Positions 38,574 to 46,957 of a DNA stretch of 46,957 nt are shown in pieces; position 1 is the stretch's first letter; each line of letters opens with the position of its first letter. The translations under genes and the position numbers were made by a program. Below the pieces are notes generated by a model, which saw only the letters and a list, made by a program, of their open reading frames with translations, was not told the origin of the DNA and did no database searches. Location of the stretch: NCBI GenBank assembly GCA_012515235.1, contig JAAYYU010000007.1:1-46957 (forward strand), read 5' to 3'. Source of the stretch: Candidatus Anammoximicrobium sp. GTDB taxonomy: Bacteria; Planctomycetota; Planctomycetia; Pirellulales; Pirellulaceae.

Positions 38574-38873
38574 AGTCCGCATCAAGCAGCGACGCATCGG
38601 TCGTTTTGCTTTCAGCCGTACCACGGGCGTTCCGCTGTGGTCGACCACAGCGTGACGCCCGTTCCGGCCGATCGGCATCCGGGCGGCTGCGGACCCCGAT
38701 TCGCCGCTGACGCTTCCCGCGGCGGCGACCAGACTGCGGCAGGCAGAACACCTGTGGCAGGTCCAGGGCCGCGCCAAAGGCCGTCGTCGCGGTGGCGATC
38801 AGGGGCATCCCGGCTGTCCCGCCCGACACGCATCGCAACCGTCAGGCTGTCGCCCCGAGGGCGGGGCCAATGG
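38574..38873. other. 300-bp region between convergent genes
   Basis: It separates the rightward DUF1559 gene and the leftward oxidoreductase gene. No gene is seen. The only strong structure is the 40-bp palindrome at 38623-38662. Short frames here lack ribosome sites. Confidence 0.45.
38623..38662. repeat. 40-bp near-perfect palindrome between convergent genes
   Basis: ACGGGCGT (38623-38630) pairs with ACGCCCGT (38655-38662), and GCTGTGGTC (38634-38642) with GACCACAGC (38643-38651). One mismatch and one G-T wobble lie in the 3-base junctions. It forms a long cruciform-like stem with no T-run. A bidirectional transcription block or a dispersed palindromic element are both possible. Confidence 0.6.
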
Positions 38874-40301
38874 TCAGGTCAGCCACTTCGTGCGATAGTG
38901 GTTCTGAATCCAACGCTCGGCTTCCGGCGCGCCGGGGACCTGCATCTGGGCGTTGTCCCATTCGATCGGTCGCCCCAGACGCAGCGCCAGGATACCCGGC
39001 AAATAGGCCTCGGAAACGCGGGCTCCCACCTGGAAATCGTTGTAGGTCGCGGGGCCGCCCTTGCACGCGTCGAACCACTCTTGCATGTGATTGTCGTGAC
39101 TGAGTCGCGGCACGCTGAGGGGCAATTCCTGGACGGCTTCGTGATTCAAGACGCCGCGCCATTGCGGGTCGCCGTCAAGTTTCATGATGCCGGCCACGCC
39201 CCAGCCATCAGTATAGAGCTGTCCCCGCTGTCCGACGAACAGGCAGCCTGTGTTGGGCAGTTGTCCCCGAACGCTCTTGACGCCGTCGGTGATTTCGGCG
39301 GGCGGATACTTGCCGCCGTCACCCCACCACAGCGTGACCGGCGGCAGTCCGTCGCGTGCGGCGTACTCGAAACGAAAGCACCCTTGAGAAACGTAGGTTT
39401 CCTTGACCGGTTCGGGGAGTTCGGCCGTGACGCGGACCGGCGCGTTCAGTTTCAACGCCCGGACCGGCAATTGGAACGTATGTGCGCCTTGGCCGGACAG
39501 CATGCCGTTGCACAGATCCAGCCAGTTCTGGGTCGCGATGCAACCGGGCATATAAACCCTGGCCTTGAACGGCCGCCAGGCACAAGGTCCCAGCCAGAAG
39601 TCCCAGTTCAGCCCTTCGGGAAGGGGATCCTCGCCCGCCGGGCGATCGTGACTCGGTGGGAACTTCCCGCAGTAGTCCGACCACAGATAGACGCGTTCAA
39701 TCGGGCCCAGCACTCCCGCCTGGATGATCTCCACGCTGCGGCGGAAGGCCCTGCTGCTCACGCCCTGGGTCCCCATCTGCGTGGCGACTTTGCACCGCGG
39801 TGTCAGTTCCGTCAGTTCGCGAGCCTCGGCGATCGTACGCACCAGCGGTTTCTCGCAGTAGACGTGTTTGCCCGCCTGCATCGCCCGCACCGAAATCGGC
39901 GCGTGCCAGCGCGAGCCGACGGCGATCACCACCGCATCGAGGGATTTCTCCGCATCCAGCAGTTTCCGATAGTCCTCGTACAACCGGGCCTTCTCCAGGG
40001 CCCGGTCCCCGCCCTCGACTTTGCCGGCGAGAGCCTGGCGCGTATTGGCGAGTTGGCGCTGATCGACATCGCACAACGCCACCAGGTTTTCGCCCTGGCC
40101 CAGAATCTCCATCATCAGCGCGCGGCTACGGCCGCCTGTTCCCACAGCGGCCACGTTCAGCCGGTTGCTCGGCGCATCGGCGCCAAACAGTCGCGACGGC
40201 AGGACCAGGGGCGCGGCCATCGCCCCCGCGCCGGTCGCGATGGCCGTCGTCAACAACTTCCGCCGGGTCACCCGCGTTGTCACGCTTGAGAAACGGGACA
40301 T
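38874..40301 (-). CDS. Tat-exported Gfo/Idh/MocA-family oxidoreductase (475 aa)
   Basis: A twin-arginine signal (VTRRKLLTTAI, residues about 12-22, then an Ala-rich core) precedes a Rossmann domain with VAAVGTGGRSRA. The family motif is intact as CEKPLV, with the usual catalytic Lys. Exported proteins of this family are abundant in planctomycetes and carry tightly bound NAD(P). A MocA-like C-terminal domain follows with NWDFWLGP and a late HDNHMQEWFDACKGG segment. The ATG at 40301 follows AGGAG; the in-frame start at 40334 is not needed. The substrate is unknown, probably a sugar or uronic acid. Confidence 0.9.
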   Translation of the reverse strand: MSRFSSVTTRVTRRKLLTTAIATGAGAMAAPLVLPSRLFGADAPSNRLNVAAVGTGGRSRALMMEILGQGENLVALCDVDQRQLANTRQALAGKVEGGDRALEKARLYEDYRKLLDAEKSLDAVVIAVGSRWHAPISVRAMQAGKHVYCEKPLVRTIAEARELTELTPRCKVATQMGTQGVSSRAFRRSVEIIQAGVLGPIERVYLWSDYCGKFPPSHDRPAGEDPLPEGLNWDFWLGPCAWRPFKARVYMPGCIATQNWLDLCNGMLSGQGAHTFQLPVRALKLNAPVRVTAELPEPVKETYVSQGCFRFEYAARDGLPPVTLWWGDGGKYPPAEITDGVKSVRGQLPNTGCLFVGQRGQLYTDGWGVAGIMKLDGDPQWRGVLNHEAVQELPLSVPRLSHDNHMQEWFDACKGGPATYNDFQVGARVSEAYLPGILALRLGRPIEWDNAQMQVPGAPEAERWIQNHYRTKWLT

Positions 40302-40303
40302 CC

Positions 40304-40519
40304 TTATTCTCCTACGAAAATGGTGAAAGCCCATGTGAAGAAGACCTTCCAGAACCCGACGCCTCCGGCCTGAAAGCAGCCGTGTTCACCGCACGTCAGC
40401 AACCCGGTCCCCGCAATGGCCAGAACGCCGCAGCCGCCTGCCAGCAGGAAAACCGCCGCAACGCCGCAGAACCCGCTTGCCTGCAAGCGGCAGACGTACA
40501 CGGTCGACAGGGCTGCCAT
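40304..40519 (-). CDS. Possible small membrane protein (71 aa)
   Basis: An open frame with two hydrophobic segments (about residues 16-43 and 53-69) ends two bases before the oxidoreductase start, and its last codons hold that gene's ribosome site. Cys residues are frequent (five in 71). No good ribosome site precedes its ATG at 40519. It could be a real operon partner or a chance frame in GC-rich DNA. Confidence 0.35.
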   Translation of the reverse strand: MAALSTVYVCRLQASGFCGVAAVFLLAGGCGVLAIAGTGLLTCGEHGCFQAGGVGFWKVFFTWAFTIFVGE

Positions 40520-40575
40520 GCACGTAGCGTAAAGCCTCGAAGCATGCCAGTCAACAAATCGAGCGCGAAACGGGG

Positions 40576-42035
40576 TTAGTTCCCTTGCAGCCACTGGCGG
40601 GCGAAGCTCTCGGCCAGGATGCGGTTCGGAAACGGATGGATGGACGTTTGGACGCCCGGCCGGTCCGCTTCCGGCGTGCGGGCGACGATCTCACGCCGCC
40701 AACGATCCGCCTGTTCGGGCACATGGAACACATTGGCCTCGCGCCGCGGGCGGGTGCCGGCCGGCACCGACACGACCACCACGAAATGCGGCCAGTCGGC
40801 CAGCGGATCGGCGTAGGGCAACTGCCGCAGATGCAGGAATAGCCGCCGCTCGATCTCCGCGAGATCCTCCCCGAAGCACTCCTTGAAGCGTCGCACGTTG
40901 TCCGGCAGGACGCCCGGCGGCACGATTCGGCCCGGACCTTCCCAGGGCTGGAGCCGGCTGGTCTGGCGGACGAATTCGTGGAACGCGGCGCGGTGGTTCT
41001 TGGCCAGGTAGTGCGTCAGCGCCCAAGCGGCCGCGTAGCCGGTGGAAGTCAGTTGCACGGCCCCCACGGTCTGTGCGACCAGTTGCCCGTCCGCCTCGTC
41101 CGCAGTCCGGTTCTTCAGCCACTGTTCCAGTTCGAACATCCGCAGGTCGTTCACCTGGCCCGCGCCCTTCCATTTCAGCTGCCGGTCGGTCGTCGTTGGG
41201 GCCAGGAATTCGGCCAGACCTTCGTTCAGCCACATGGGCCAGACGGACAGCCGTTGTTGGACGCCGATGTTGTGCAGGATTTGATGCGCGCCCTCATGCG
41301 CGATGGTCGCGATGGCCTGCTGGACCGCCAGGTCCGGCTGGATCCGCCACAACTGGGATTCTTCATACAAGACCACCCGGTTGGTCAGCATGTCGTAGTA
41401 GGCGACTGTGTCCTCCGGCATGGGACGGAGCTTCTGGAATTCGGCCGCCGTGCGAAAGATGATCACCACCAGCGGCCACTGGGGCGGAGCGACCTCGATC
41501 GCCTGGGTTTGCGCGTACGCCACAACGCCTCGAAACATGGTTTCCAGAATGCGGCTGGCCGCCTCGGCAAACGATTCGCTGCAATTGTACAGGTGCAGGT
41601 AGTGCCGTGTTTCCTTGCTTTGAAAGCCGGGCAAGAGCGCCGCACGTAACTGGTCGGCGACCGCCGCTTTGGCCATCGGTTCGAAGGGCCTTTCGGTGTT
41701 CTGCGTCTGGGCGGCGGGCCGTTGGACCAGTTGTCCGTCCGGCAGCATGACGACGCGCTGCTCGCCGACGACGCCCCACAGCTTACCCACGACGGACGAG
41801 CCCCGGTCGTCGACAGTCAACACGCATCGGCCGCCTCCCGGCGTGACGGGTCCGGGAGGGAGTTGCAGGCCCGCGGTCTGCCAGGCTGCTCCGTCCCCGT
41901 GCGGCGTCTCGGCCGCTGCCGCAATCCCGGCCGGCAGCAGGGCGGCCAGGCCGGCGGCGAACGCGGCTCGGAGGACGGTGGGTAGACGGGGCTCGCCGGG
42001 GCCGGCTTGCCGGCCCAGGAAGCGTGACATCCCGG

Positions 42036-42039
<4 letters not shown>
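40576..42039 (-). CDS. DUF1570 putative gluzincin metallopeptidase, exported (487 aa)
   Basis: A signal-like N-terminus (hydrophobic residues about 21-43, ending AAAAE) leads to a domain with the zinc motif HEGAH (248-252) and the downstream NEGLAEF (272-278) that gives the third ligand, the layout of gluzincins and of DUF1570. The C-terminal third is helical and Trp/Arg-rich. The ATG overlaps the stop of the upstream regulator by four bases, after a GAGGAA site. The coupling suggests the activator controls, or is controlled alongside, this envelope peptidase. Family fairly sure; substrate unknown. Confidence 0.85.
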
Positions 42040-44069
<2,030 letters not shown>

Positions 44070-44103
44070 CGGCCCTCCTGCCGGCGTGCCAAAAGAGCTT
44101 TTA

Positions 44104-44132
44104 TTGCAAATATTTCCTGCCACGATTATATT
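44104..44132 (+). promoter_or_regulatory. Probable promoter for the DUF1598 gene
   Basis: TTGCAA (44104-44109) and TATATT (44127-44132) lie 17 bp apart, matching the vegetative consensus at 4/6 and 5/6. Transcription would begin near 44139, giving a leader of about 145 nt. Confidence 0.45.
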
Positions 44133-44143
44133 TAGGGTACACG

Positions 44144-44192
44144 AAATAGCTGGCCGTGACGATCGTTGCCAACAGCCAAAAACAAGCTATTT
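44144..44192 (+). repeat. Leader inverted repeat in the DUF1598 transcript
   Basis: AAATAGCT (44144-44151) and AGCTATTT (44185-44192) are exact reverse complements enclosing a GC-rich inner part with a GGC/GCC pair and an ACGATCGT palindrome (44159-44166). In the predicted 5' leader it could form a structured element. It matches no riboswitch class I know. Confidence 0.4.
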
Positions 44193-44283
44193 AAGCACAC
44201 AGACGGAGTCGTCTCCATTGCCTTGGGGGCGGGCTGGCCGGCGGTTTTCGTTCTTTCAGGGGTTTCCCAGGAGATTACCAGAT

Positions 44284-45648
44284 ATGTCGCAGAGCTTGAT
44301 TCGGCCGTTTCGCTCCGCCAAATGGGTCTTGGCGATACTGACGTTTTTCCTGCCCGCCGCGGCCTGGGCGCAGGCTTGGAACTACTCCCAACGATCCGTC
44401 GGTGGCATCCTTGTCGACCCCAGCGGCGCAGTGCGGTTGCCGACTGTCGCCGAACGCCAGGAGATGCTGGCCGCGGTGCGGGCGGAAGCGAATCAGGTGC
44501 CGGCCGAACTGGGCCAACGCGCCGAACTGCGGAAGGTTTCGCTGCGGGCCTTGGAGGCCGCCCTCGCCGACCTGCTAGCAGGCAACCGAGAGCGGCTGCC
44601 CGACGAACTGCTGTACCTGGCCGGACTGCAACGCGTGCAGTACGTCCTGGTCTACCCGGAGCAGAACGATATCGTCCTGGCCGGGCCGGGCGAAGGTTGG
44701 CGGTTCGACGACAACGGGAATGCCGTCGGCGTGACGACGGGATTGCCCGCCATCCGGCTGGACGACTTGCTGGTGGCCTTCCGGACCGTCGAGGCGGCGC
44801 GGACGGAGGGCATCTCGGTGTCGATTGACCCGACCGCGGACGGGCGTCAACGTTTCGAGACGTTCATGAAACGGCAGCGCACGTTCGATCCGTCCGTGCT
44901 GCCCGTGGCGGCCCGCGCCTTGGGTCCCCAACAGGTGACGCTCACGGGAGTTCCGGCCGACAGCCATTTCGCCCGGATTCTGTTTGCCGCGGATTTCCGC
45001 ATGAAACAGCTGGCAATGAAGCTCGACAAAGCGCCCGTGGCGGGACTCCCCAGCTACCTGGACATGCTAAAATCGAGGAACCAACTGCCCGGCAGTGCGA
45101 CGCCGCGGTGGTGGATGGCCTGCCATTACGAACCGGTCGCGCACAGCGACGATCGCCTGGCTTGGCAAATCCGAGGGCAAGGCGTCAAGGCCCTGACCGA
45201 AGATGAGGTCGTCGCCGACGACGGCACGGTGCAAGGCACGGGGCGAGCCGATCCAACCGCCAAGCAGTGGGCCGATCTGCTCACCAAGCATTATCCGGAT
45301 CTGGCCGCAAAGGACTCGACGATGGCCCAGTTGCGGAATTTGATGGATCTGTGCGTCGCGTCGGCCTTGATCAAGCGGGAGAACTTGGTGAGTCGGGCCG
45401 GGGGAGCAGGCTTTCCGCTGTTGACTCAGCCGGACAGCAAATTCGCCTTGGGCCAGTTGCCGGCGCCCAAGACGGTGGAGCCCCAGTGCAGTTTCCTCAA
45501 GATCGGACGCCACTATGTGATCACCGCTTCAGGCGGCGTGCAGATAGAGTCCTGGGAAGTGGCGAGCAACCAAATCGTCGTCCCGCAGTTGAAGACGGTC
45601 CACTCGCAGGGCACGCCCAAGTCGGGCACGACTTGGTGGTGGAACTGA
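44284..45648 (+). CDS. DUF1598 secreted protein (454 aa)
   Basis: A clear signal peptide (basic start, hydrophobic residues about 14-29, ending AWAQ) precedes a soluble body. The pattern, with GGILVDPSGAVRLPT near the start, a YVLVYPEQNDIVLAGPGEGW strand pair, FKMRQLA-like segments and a closing VEPQCSFLKIGRHYVITASGG, matches the planctomycete-specific DUF1598 family. Its role is unknown. ATG 44284 follows AGGAG at 44269-44273. It is divergent from the FHA-sigma54 regulator and ends before a strong terminator. Confidence 0.87.
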   Translation: MSQSLIRPFRSAKWVLAILTFFLPAAAWAQAWNYSQRSVGGILVDPSGAVRLPTVAERQEMLAAVRAEANQVPAELGQRAELRKVSLRALEAALADLLAGNRERLPDELLYLAGLQRVQYVLVYPEQNDIVLAGPGEGWRFDDNGNAVGVTTGLPAIRLDDLLVAFRTVEAARTEGISVSIDPTADGRQRFETFMKRQRTFDPSVLPVAARALGPQQVTLTGVPADSHFARILFAADFRMKQLAMKLDKAPVAGLPSYLDMLKSRNQLPGSATPRWWMACHYEPVAHSDDRLAWQIRGQGVKALTEDEVVADDGTVQGTGRADPTAKQWADLLTKHYPDLAAKDSTMAQLRNLMDLCVASALIKRENLVSRAGGAGFPLLTQPDSKFALGQLPAPKTVEPQCSFLKIGRHYVITASGGVQIESWEVASNQIVVPQLKTVHSQGTPKSGTTWWWN

Positions 45649-45676
45649 TCGCCAAGAAAGCGGTCGCGTGGAACAC

Positions 45677-46318
45677 TTAAGCCCGGCCTTCTCCAGAAGC
45701 CGGGCTTTTTTCGTTGCGTTTGGCAACCGTGCTCTCTGCAAACGCCCGCAGGTTGACGAAACGCACCCTCTTCAGCGAGTAAGCCGCCGTGACGAAATAG
45801 TCGTCTACATAAGGCGGCTGGCCAGTTGCCTGCTCGGGCGGGTCGGCAGATTTCAGCAGGACGAGTTCGCTGGCCTTCAGGACCTGCGCGATCCTGGCCG
45901 CGATCGAGTCGCTGGTCACGCCCCACGTGTGCGGCAAAGGCCGCGGCGGCAAAGTCGCTTCGATTTCCCGCAGAAACTGAACCGGAGAAAAGATGGTCGG
46001 TTGGCGGCCCTCGCTGGCGTCCAACCGCGGGAGCAAGCGGTTCCAATCCGTTTCCCAGCCGCAAGCGGGCAGCCGCGTCGCCAGCAGGCGGGCCGAAACC
46101 CCCAGGACTTCCACACACAGCCAATGCGCCGCCTCCTCGCCCAGTCCCCAGGCGGAGTCTGCCTCGCGGATGGCGTCGGCCAGTTTTCCGCCCCCTGCGA
46201 TCAAAACGTTGACGGCGGGGCTCTGCTGGGCCAGCCAACGGTGGAAAGCCGCGGCGAAGCGGGCGAAGCCGAACAGGCTGCCGCCCGCCTTGACCACTCG
46301 GATCGGCAACCCGTTCAT
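45677..46318 (-). CDS. Amino acid kinase-fold protein of COG2054 type, MfnE-like (213 aa)
   Basis: The amino acid kinase fold is marked by VVKAGGSLF near the N-terminus, VLIAGGGKLADAIRE (phosphate site) and TSDSIAARIAQVLKASELVLLKSAD near residue 140. Length and pattern match COG2054, whose archaeal member MfnE phosphorylates an aminomethylfuran phosphate in methanofuran biosynthesis. Bacteria with H4MPT pathways carry homologues for their methanofuran-like cofactor. The ATG overlaps the stop of the upstream MfnF-like gene (ATGA). Its last codons form a terminator for the opposite gene. Role inferred from family and the fae/mtdB context. Confidence 0.8.
   Translation of the reverse strand: MNGLPIRVVKAGGSLFGFARFAAAFHRWLAQQSPAVNVLIAGGGKLADAIREADSAWGLGEEAAHWLCVEVLGVSARLLATRLPACGWETDWNRLLPRLDASEGRQPTIFSPVQFLREIEATLPPRPLPHTWGVTSDSIAARIAQVLKASELVLLKSADPPEQATGQPPYVDDYFVTAAYSLKRVRFVNLRAFAESTVAKRNEKSPASGEGRA
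45679..45711 (+). terminator. Rho-independent terminator after the DUF1598 gene
   Basis: AAGCCCGG and CCGGGCTT form the outer stem, extended inward by CTTCT/AGAAG with one bulge and a 2-base tip, followed by six T. It acts rightward. It lies inside the final codons of the convergent kinase gene, which ends at 45677. Confidence 0.88.
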
Positions 46319-46957
46319 GACCCCGACTCCTCGCGCATGAGGACCGCCAGCGCATAGGCCGTCGCGGCTCGGGAAACCGTCGGTCCCAGCCGATCCGCCA
46401 GCGAAAAAAGCGGGCCAACGTGGCCGGCCTGAGTGAGGACACGCCGTGCCAGGAATTCTCCGTGGCCCGATACGACGACCGGAAAGCCGAGGCCTGCGTC
46501 CGCGTTCCAGCCGCGCCGCACGACGCGACCCAGCGCCGCCAGCACGAGCGCCGCCTGGGCCACCGCCGCCGAGGCCGCCAACTCGACGGCGTCCGGCACG
46601 CCAAACTCGGTCTCGTCCGCGCAGATCATCCGGGCCAAGCGGGCTACGGCGGCGGGGCGAGTGGCGGGGCGGCCGTCCGCGGTCTGCAGGTCGTCCGGTT
46701 GCTCCGGCAACTCGCCCCGCACCAGGTACACGTCGCGCATGGTCGCGAACAACTCCTGGGCCACGCTGCACGTTTGCCCGCGGTACCGCACCCGCCTCGC
46801 CACGGCACACACCGGGCTGCGCTCGACGCCCGTATAAACCAGTTCGCCCGCCAACAGACGCTGGGTATCGGTGCGGCCCGCGGCCGCCGGCTGTCCATCG
46901 AGCAACGGGATCAGATCGCAGGTGGTGGACCCCACGTCAATCAGCAGCGCGGCGCCG
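46315..46957 (-). CDS. H4MPT-linked C1 pathway protein of COG1548 type, MfnF-like (partial, 5' end cut)
   Basis: The gene runs off the right edge. The visible start, reading in from the edge, gives ALLIDVGSTTCDLIPL, the first phosphate-binding motif of the ASKHA/hydantoinase-like fold, so only a few N-terminal dozens of residues are likely lost. Further marks are LLAGELVYTGVERSPVCAVA and a closing SGHGEFLARRVL segment. This matches COG1548, annotated in bacteria as an H4MPT-linked C1 transfer protein and in archaea as MfnF, which joins two methanofuran precursors. It is coupled to the kinase by ATGA overlap. An internal GTG at 46935 is not the true start. Confidence 0.82.
   Translation of the reverse strand, partial: GAALLIDVGSTTCDLIPLLDGQPAAAGRTDTQRLLAGELVYTGVERSPVCAVARRVRYRGQTCSVAQELFATMRDVYLVRGELPEQPDDLQTADGRPATRPAAVARLARMICADETEFGVPDAVELAASAAVAQAALVLAALGRVVRRGWNADAGLGFPVVVSGHGEFLARRVLTQAGHVGPLFSLADRLGPTVSRAATAYALAVLMREESGS

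Larger units (their letters stand above)
44070..44283. promoter_or_regulatory. Divergent promoter region of the regulator and the DUF1598 gene
   Basis: An AT-rich 214-bp region. A rightward promoter is listed at 44104-44132. On the minus strand a perfect TATAAT (44125-44130) overlaps it, but has no good -35 box at the right distance. No sigma54-type GG-N10-GC promoter was found. Confidence 0.4.

Noticed and set aside
38637..40289. Long plus-strand open frame opposite the exported oxidoreductase
   Set aside because: Antisense shadow with low-complexity composition; the minus strand has Tat, Rossmann and EKP motifs.
44070..44283. Sigma54 promoter near the activator gene
   Set aside because: TGGC and TTGC-like pieces exist, but the GG-to-GC spacing is 8 or 12 rather than 10.

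Overview
The window is GC-rich, densely coded bacterial DNA that most resembles a planctomycete (Pirellulales-like). This rests on several planctomycete-typical families seen together: two DUF1559 proteins with a prepilin-like N-terminus and an H-X9-DG C-terminal motif, DUF1570, DUF1598, DUF1080 and DUF1844 proteins, Tat-exported Gfo/Idh/MocA and sugar-isomerase-like proteins, and bacterial tetrahydromethanopterin (H4MPT) C1 genes (fae, mtdB). KdsB implies an LPS-type outer membrane. No rRNA, tRNA, CRISPR array, transposase or prophage gene was found.

Layout. 1-3.3 kb: two translationally coupled exported proteins on the minus strand, one related to L-fucose isomerase. 3.3-7.4 kb: a small membrane protein, asparagine synthase (asnB), ADP-glucose pyrophosphorylase (glgC) and an RRM RNA-binding protein, all plus strand. 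7.4-11.4 kb: a RACo-like corrinoid reductive activator (minus) divergent from a corrinoid protein and a Gfo/Idh/MocA oxidoreductase (plus), closed by a perfect terminator. 11.8-13.4 kb: DUF1559 protein plus lipoprotein. 13.4-14.1 kb: non-coding, with a 154-bp MITE-like inverted-repeat element. 14.1-20.2 kb: DUF1080 protein, zinc metallopeptidase, ATP-grasp ligase, kdsB, pyrG and a DUF1844 protein, mostly overlapping or closely spaced. 20.2-29.9 kb (minus): nuoH-J-K-L-M-N, then a small helical protein and a TatD nuclease. 30.1-32.4 kb (minus): fae, mtdB and msrA, with an ATP-grasp gene divergent from fae. 33.9-36.8 kb: exported TIM-barrel sugar isomerase, sodium:solute symporter, a REPIN-like palindrome and a 53-aa membrane peptide. 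37.1-38.6 kb: a second lipoprotein/DUF1559 module. 38.9-44.1 kb (minus): an FHA-GAF-sigma54 activator coupled to a DUF1570 peptidase, then a possible small membrane ORF and an exported oxidoreductase. 44.1-45.7 kb: DUF1598 secreted protein. 45.7-46.96 kb (minus): a COG2054-type kinase and a truncated COG1548-type protein, homologues of methanofuran biosynthesis enzymes MfnE and MfnF.

How it fits together. The strongest theme is one-carbon metabolism: formaldehyde capture on H4MPT (Fae), methylene-H4MPT oxidation (MtdB), a probable cofactor-pathway ATP-grasp enzyme, and MfnE/MfnF-like proteins for a methanofuran-like cofactor. A corrinoid protein with its probable reactivating ASKHA/ferredoxin partner sits about 20 kb away, with no methyltransferase beside it. 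That raises the possibility that methyl groups from a methylated substrate feed C1 metabolism. The second theme is carbohydrate handling (exported isomerase-like proteins, Gfo/Idh/MocA enzymes, DUF1080, a symporter, glgC). The Nuo block covers most of the membrane arm of complex I but lacks nuoI, and all three antiporter-like subunits carry hydrophilic insertions. Functions come from family motifs read by eye; no database search was run.
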